From NCBI GenBank assembly GCA_017501865.1, contig JAFVWD010000378.1, positions 1-9,062 of the forward strand: a stretch of DNA of 9,062 nucleotides. Direction: 5' to 3'. The DNA is from Clostridia bacterium. GTDB lineage: Bacteria; Bacillota; Clostridia; Oscillospirales; Acutalibacteraceae. The position numbers and the translations under genes are program-made. The notes under the pieces are model-generated. The model searched no databases and was not told the origin of the DNA. It was given only the letters and a program-made list of their open reading frames with translations. Shown piece by piece: positions 6,666-9,062 of the stretch (the stretch's first letter is position 1; every line of letters begins with the position of its first letter).

Positions 6666-8179
6666 TCTTCGTTTGCCCCATCTTCAGTACCTGCACCGGT
6701 ACGTTCTTTTAATTTCCCTGCTCTTGAAACTGCTAAATCCTCCATCATCTGTTCACGAACCTTGCCGTCAACATTGAAGAACATAAGGCTAATACCCTTA
6801 CAGCTTCTGCCTATGGCAGGTGCTAAGGTAAATACTGTCCATATGGCATTCAACATTCCCGGGTCAGTCTGAGGAATAACAACTCCGTGGGAGTTAAGGA
6901 GAGGTTCATATTTAATAGCGGCAATTATAAGTCCGCTTAAAATGGATGAAATATTGTTACCTACTAAGGTTATATAACCCATCGCAGCACTCATCATTCC
7001 TTCATTACGGATTCCTGTTTTCCACTCAACATAATCGTACATATCACCTGTAAGAGCGGAGTTACAATATCTCTGAACGCTGTTCATAGCACCTGCTAAT
7101 GTAAGCTCAAATACAATTATTACCAAATTGACAAATGAATTCTCAGTCGGTGAAAAGCCTATTAAATACATCACCAGGTAAACTATACCGCAATAAAGAT
7201 AGCTTAAAACAGCAAGCTTTTTAAGACCTAACTTTTTAGTAAGCTTTGTTGCAAACGGCAACACAAAATAACTCGGAAGTCCTGTAAAAATACCTGAAAT
7301 AGCCGCATTTGAAAGCTTACCTGTACAGTTGAGCCAGAAATAGTTAGAAACATTCTGACCTACTGCCTTACCCATACCGAAAAAATTCTTTATGAGTAAA
7401 ACCCACATCGGTCGGCAGGAAGCAACCTGTTTTACGGACTTAAACACAGATGTACTCTTCATTTCTTCACGCGAAGCAAGCGGAACCCTCTCCTTCAACG
7501 TGAAAAATCCATACACTCTGAATATAATCACCATTGCTATAAATACCAACGCACCGCCTAAATAAATACTTCTTGTCGGTATTGTACGCGGTAAATAGTC
7601 TACAAAAAACGGAAACAGTGACGGTAACCACACACCTAATAAATCAGCATATGTATCCGTAGCAATAAGCTTGTTTCGTTCATTGACATTCGGTGTTAAA
7701 TTGTAAAGAATCGCTGTATATGCCGGTGAATAAAATGAATTTGATATTGAACCGACATATTTAATAAAGAAAAACCACACAAAAAGTGCAACCTGAGAAA
7801 GTCCCTGCGGTAAAATCCACGGAACCAGATTTGAAAAAATCCAGAATGGTAATGTAAGTACGAAATAAGGTCTTACCCTTCCCCAGCGAGTTCTTGTTCT
7901 GTCTAATATAGGACCTGAAATAGCATTATCAAATGTATCGAGAATACTGCAGACAGAATCTGCCAGACTCAGGGTAACAGGGCTTACCCCCTGGAATGTC
8001 GTATTGTAAAAGAACATATTGTTTCCTGAAAATGTCTCCCAGTTTTTATCGCCAAAGCCTGAGATTATGTAAGCAGCCATTTCACGGGGACCAAGATATT
8101 CCTTTTCCTGCTGACGTCTTTGTTTTTCTACGTCGGCTTCTGTAATTTGCGTATTAGTGGAAACTGTGTTTTCTGCCAA
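6662..8179 (-). CDS. GPH-family sugar:cation symporter (MFS_2, melibiose carrier type)
   Basis: An integral membrane carrier of about 505 residues with some 12 hydrophobic segments. It belongs to the glycoside-pentoside-hexuronide family, which imports sugars with sodium or protons. The family loop after helix 2 reads DRTRTRWGRVRPYF (93-106), and the second-half signature is GDMYDYVEWKTGIRNEG (378-394). The tails are hydrophilic: N-terminal EADVEKQRRQQEKEY and C-terminal GKLKERTGAGTEDGANEE. Substrate cannot be read from sequence; a galactoside is possible given the GH36 gene downstream. The start is uncertain. A GTG at 8188 gives three more residues but sits directly against AGGCGG. A TTG at 8179 lies 8 bases after AGGCGG and is preferred. 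The stop overlaps the proB start, so the gene leads the proline operon. Confidence 0.9.
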   Translation of the reverse strand: MAENTVSTNTQITEADVEKQRRQQEKEYLGPREMAAYIISGFGDKNWETFSGNNMFFYNTTFQGVSPVTLSLADSVCSILDTFDNAISGPILDRTRTRWGRVRPYFVLTLPFWIFSNLVPWILPQGLSQVALFVWFFFIKYVGSISNSFYSPAYTAILYNLTPNVNERNKLIATDTYADLLGVWLPSLFPFFVDYLPRTIPTRSIYLGGALVFIAMVIIFRVYGFFTLKERVPLASREEMKSTSVFKSVKQVASCRPMWVLLIKNFFGMGKAVGQNVSNYFWLNCTGKLSNAAISGIFTGLPSYFVLPFATKLTKKLGLKKLAVLSYLYCGIVYLVMYLIGFSPTENSFVNLVIIVFELTLAGAMNSVQRYCNSALTGDMYDYVEWKTGIRNEGMMSAAMGYITLVGNNISSILSGLIIAAIKYEPLLNSHGVVIPQTDPGMLNAIWTVFTLAPAIGRSCKGISLMFFNVDGKVREQMMEDLAVSRAGKLKERTGAGTEDGANEE

Positions 8180-8210
8180 AGTTCTCACCGCCTGAATTTA
8201 ATATACTTTA

Positions 8211-8240
8211 ATTGTAACATACGTAAGCATTTATTGTAAA
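8211..8240 (-). promoter_or_regulatory. Putative promoter of the symporter-proBAC operon
   Basis: On the minus strand TTTACA (8235-8240) and TACAAT (8211-8216) stand 18 bases apart in the 60-70 base gap between maf and the symporter gene. A start near 8204 would leave a leader of only about 20 bases, too short for a T-box, riboswitch or proline attenuator. There is no clear terminator after maf, so read-through from maf is also possible. Confidence 0.45.
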
Positions 8241-8250
8241 CAGATATAAA

Positions 8251-8802
8251 CTAAAAATTATTTAATTCTCTTTTTAATTTTGCAACAGGGAGTCCTACAA
8301 CGTTAAAATAATCTCCGCTTATTTCTTTCACGAGCAAACCGCCCTTTCCCTGAATGCCGTACGCGCCTGCTTTGTCAAAGCATTCATTCGTATTGATATA
8401 CTCATCAATTTCTTCATCGCTCAAATCATAAAATGTAACCTTTGTTTCCTGACTGAAGGTTTTTTGCTTTTCACCCTTTATGATTGTTACACCTGTAAAT
8501 ACAGAATGTGTCCTTCCGCTTAAGCTTCTAAGCATATTAAATGCATCTTCTCGTGATGCAGGCTTTCCTAATACAGCATCCCCGAGACAAACTATTGTAT
8601 CTGCAGAAACTATAATCTCTTCTTCAAACTGTTCTTTAACTGCTTTTCCCTTTATTTTTGACAGATATTCTGCTATTTCTCTGCCGACAAGCCCCTCTTT
8701 TATTGTTTCATCACAATCACACGGATTTACAATAACATCTTCTGTTATCATTTTTATAAGCTCTTGTCTTCTCGGAGAAGCCGAAGCAAGTATAACTTTC
8801 AT
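8251..8802 (-). CDS. maf: Maf family nucleoside triphosphate pyrophosphatase
   Basis: A 183-residue cytoplasmic enzyme of normal family length. Maf proteins hydrolyse non-canonical or excess nucleoside triphosphates (dTTP, UTP and modified forms) to monophosphate and pyrophosphate, and influence septum formation when overproduced. The signatures are all present: ILASASPRR (4-12), VSADT (65-69) with the likely catalytic Asp68, LGKP (78-81), LSGRTHSVFTG (94-104), DKAGAYGIQGKG (143-154) and GDYFNVVGLPV (163-173). The DKAGAYGIQG form fits the dTTP/UTP-type subgroup rather than the YceF type; this is from family knowledge. The ATG at 8802 follows a modest GTGGGGAT site. It lies 51 bases after the TIM-barrel gene with no terminator between, so the two may share a transcript. 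Confidence 0.96.
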   Translation of the reverse strand: MKVILASASPRRQELIKMITEDVIVNPCDCDETIKEGLVGREIAEYLSKIKGKAVKEQFEEEIIVSADTIVCLGDAVLGKPASREDAFNMLRSLSGRTHSVFTGVTIIKGEKQKTFSQETKVTFYDLSDEEIDEYINTNECFDKAGAYGIQGKGGLLVKEISGDYFNVVGLPVAKLKRELNNF

Positions 8803-8853
8803 ACAATCCCCACTTTTAAATCAAAAACGTTGGTTTTTTCGTATTTAAACACA

Positions 8854-9062
8854 TTAAATCAAAGAAATATAGTTTTTTAGTGTATTTAATCCCCACTCGC
8901 AAGCCATTCTCGGTTCTTCACAACCTTCAAATTCTAAAGTTATGAAGTAATCATACCCTGATTTTTTCACGAGAGAAAGACATTGAAACACAGGCACATT
9001 TCCGTGACCGAGAACTGCACCTCTTAAATAATTACCGCCTCTTGTTTCGAAAAAGCCGTCAC
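8854..9062 (-). CDS. Sugar phosphate isomerase/epimerase-like TIM-barrel protein, C-terminal part only
   Basis: The last 68 codons of a gene whose start lies beyond the right edge; the reading frame is open to the edge and ends with TAA at 8854-8856. The fragment begins DGFFETRGG and continues LRGAVLGHGNVPV, a Lys/Gly-rich helix, then YDYFITLEFEG and a C-terminal helix ending LKNYISLI. This is the characteristic end of xylose-isomerase-like TIM barrels (AP endonuclease 2 superfamily). The first glutamate of LEFEG is the usual last metal ligand. Members isomerise or epimerise sugars, keto-sugars or inositol derivatives; the substrate cannot be told from this end. It precedes maf on the same strand. 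Confidence 0.8.
   Translation of the reverse strand, partial: DGFFETRGGNYLRGAVLGHGNVPVFQCLSLVKKSGYDYFITLEFEGCEEPRMACEWGLNTLKNYISLI

Noticed and set aside
8189..8250. T-box or riboswitch controlling the proline operon
   Set aside because: The gap is only about 60-70 bases and lacks stable stems. Such leaders need considerably more space.
8480..8848. Plus-strand open frame of 122 codons opposite maf
   Set aside because: It is the antisense shadow of a fully conserved maf gene and has no family resemblance.
8803..8853. Possible terminator or promoter between the TIM-barrel gene and maf
   Set aside because: Only a five-base AAAAC/GTTTT pairing is present and no spaced -35 and -10 boxes could be found.

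Overview
The window is about 9 kb of AT-rich DNA. All nine genes lie on the minus strand and are packed tightly. Protein style, Shine-Dalgarno use and base composition suggest a member of the Clostridia (Bacillota), plausibly an uncultured gut Oscillospirales-type organism. No rRNA or marker gene fixes the taxon.

Layout in transcription order, from high to low coordinates. (1) The 3' end of a sugar-phosphate isomerase/epimerase-type TIM-barrel gene (8854-9062, cut by the window edge). (2) maf, a Maf-family nucleotide pyrophosphatase (8251-8802). (3) A promoter-like site at 8211-8240, then a GPH-family (sodium/melibiose type) sugar symporter (6662-8179). Its stop codon overlaps the proB start as ATGA. 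(4) The full proline pathway from glutamate: proB (5898-6665, short, without a PUA domain), proA (4631-5881) and proC (3790-4596). It is closed by a hairpin terminator at 3734-3785. (5) A strong sigma-A-type promoter (3684-3712) starts a second transcription unit of three genes. These are a GH36-type alpha-galactosidase-like enzyme preceded by five predicted membrane helices (1189-3654), a DUF218/SanA-YdcF-type membrane protein (587-1186), and a small membrane protein resembling the CrtO-type glycolipid acyltransferase family (34-576). (6) At the left edge, 1-123 is a cluster of four perfect inverted repeats that runs into the last gene.

How the genes work together: proB, proA and proC make proline from glutamate, and the symporter gene is translationally coupled to them without an obvious metabolic reason. 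The second unit looks like a cell-envelope module. It joins an outward-facing membrane-tethered glycosidase, a DUF218 protein (a family linked to envelope functions) and an acyltransferase-like protein. That joint role is inference from shared membrane location and a common promoter.

The most notable points are the five-helix GH36 fusion, the palindrome cluster, and the sign that this cluster has replaced the C-terminus of the CrtO-like gene. I see no tRNA, rRNA, CRISPR array, insertion-sequence transposase or riboswitch. No gap between genes exceeds 300 bases.
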